DNA of 22,709 bases from positions 1 through 22,709 of the forward strand of contig JAEWBE010000021.1 of assembly GCA_023391275.1 (NCBI GenBank), written 5' to 3'. The notes below the pieces were generated by a model. The model was not told where the DNA came from. It searched no databases and worked only from the letters and a program-made list of their open reading frames with translations. This document shows positions 22,612-22,709 of this stretch, piece by piece. Position 1 is the first letter of the stretch; the number at the start of each line of letters is the position of its first letter. The translations under genes and the position numbers were made by a program. Source of the DNA: Bacillota bacterium (GTDB lineage: Bacteria > Bacillota > Clostridia > Oscillospirales > Acutalibacteraceae).

Positions 22612-22709
22612 TTAATCCAGTGCATGTGCGCAGCGGCTGCAAACCTCGGGATGTGCAGCATCACTGCCAATGGTGTTGCTGAAGCTCCAGCAGCGCGGGC
22701 ATTTTTCGC
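22612..22709 (-). CDS. ileS: Isoleucyl-tRNA synthetase, C-terminal end only
   Basis: The last 31 codons of a leftward gene entering from the right edge. The peptide begins EKCPRCW and continues to EVCSRCAHALD, the two CxxC pairs of the C-terminal zinc-binding domain of bacterial isoleucyl-tRNA synthetase, which is needed for charging tRNA-Ile. ileS next to lspA is a common bacterial order, which supports the call. The catalytic part lies outside the window. Confidence 0.88.
   Translation of the reverse strand, partial: EKCPRCWSFSNTIGSDAAHPEVCSRCAHALD

Overview
The window reads as chromosomal DNA of a low-to-moderate GC Gram-positive anaerobe of the class Clostridia, probably an Oscillospiraceae/Ruminococcaceae-type fermenter. 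This placement is inferred from protein flavour (an OhrR-type MarR regulator, a ferredoxin-like aldo/keto reductase, a nickel-pincer cofactor cluster, DegV), from strong GGAGG-type ribosome sites and sigma-A promoters, and from tight operons; no rRNA marker is present. I see no tRNA, CRISPR array, insertion sequence or phage gene.

Layout. 1-1993 (+): the 3' end of a ROK sugar kinase, an aldose 1-epimerase and a 54-residue unknown protein, closed by a terminator. 2349-3820 (+): an ammonium transporter behind a promoter and a leader in which a small hexaloop hairpin overlaps a long terminator, the arrangement used by ANTAR antitermination proteins. 3837-4619 (-): a NYN/OST-HTH protein with its own promoter. 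5035-6860 (+): an EAL-CBS-GGDEF cyclic-di-GMP protein whose candidate promoter is overlapped by a 16-nt palindrome. 6904-8005 (-): a peroxide-response pair, glutathione peroxidase then OhrR, with a promoter and a likely operator. 8041-8880 (-): a DegV lipid-binding protein. 9220-10661 (+): an iron-sulfur aldo/keto reductase behind a MerR-type promoter (19-bp spacer) and a leader of more than 200 nt. 10755-13799 (+): larC-larE-larB, making the nickel-pincer nucleotide cofactor, with no larA. 13841-18997 (+): a polyphosphate/glycolysis operon of Ppx-like protein, PPK1, 6-phosphofructokinase and a small membrane protein. 18951-22709 (-): the end of ileS, then lspA, an RluD-like pseudouridine synthase, a HAD phosphatase, a ComEA-like protein and an esterase-like hydrolase.

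How the parts relate. The kinase and epimerase prepare free hexoses for glycolysis and PFK commits them. Ppx/PPK1 handle polyphosphate, and their operon with PFK links phosphate storage to glycolytic flux. Gpx/OhrR form a self-contained peroxide-defence unit. The lar genes build a cofactor whose enzyme must lie elsewhere. Most genes belong to known families. The more unusual content is regulatory (amt leader, aldo/keto reductase promoter and leader, operators) and in atypical residues (Ppx-like protein lacking its second phosphate-binding motif, PFK with a mixed donor-site signature, LarE with three cysteines, GGDDF). I did not find a clearly new multi-gene system.
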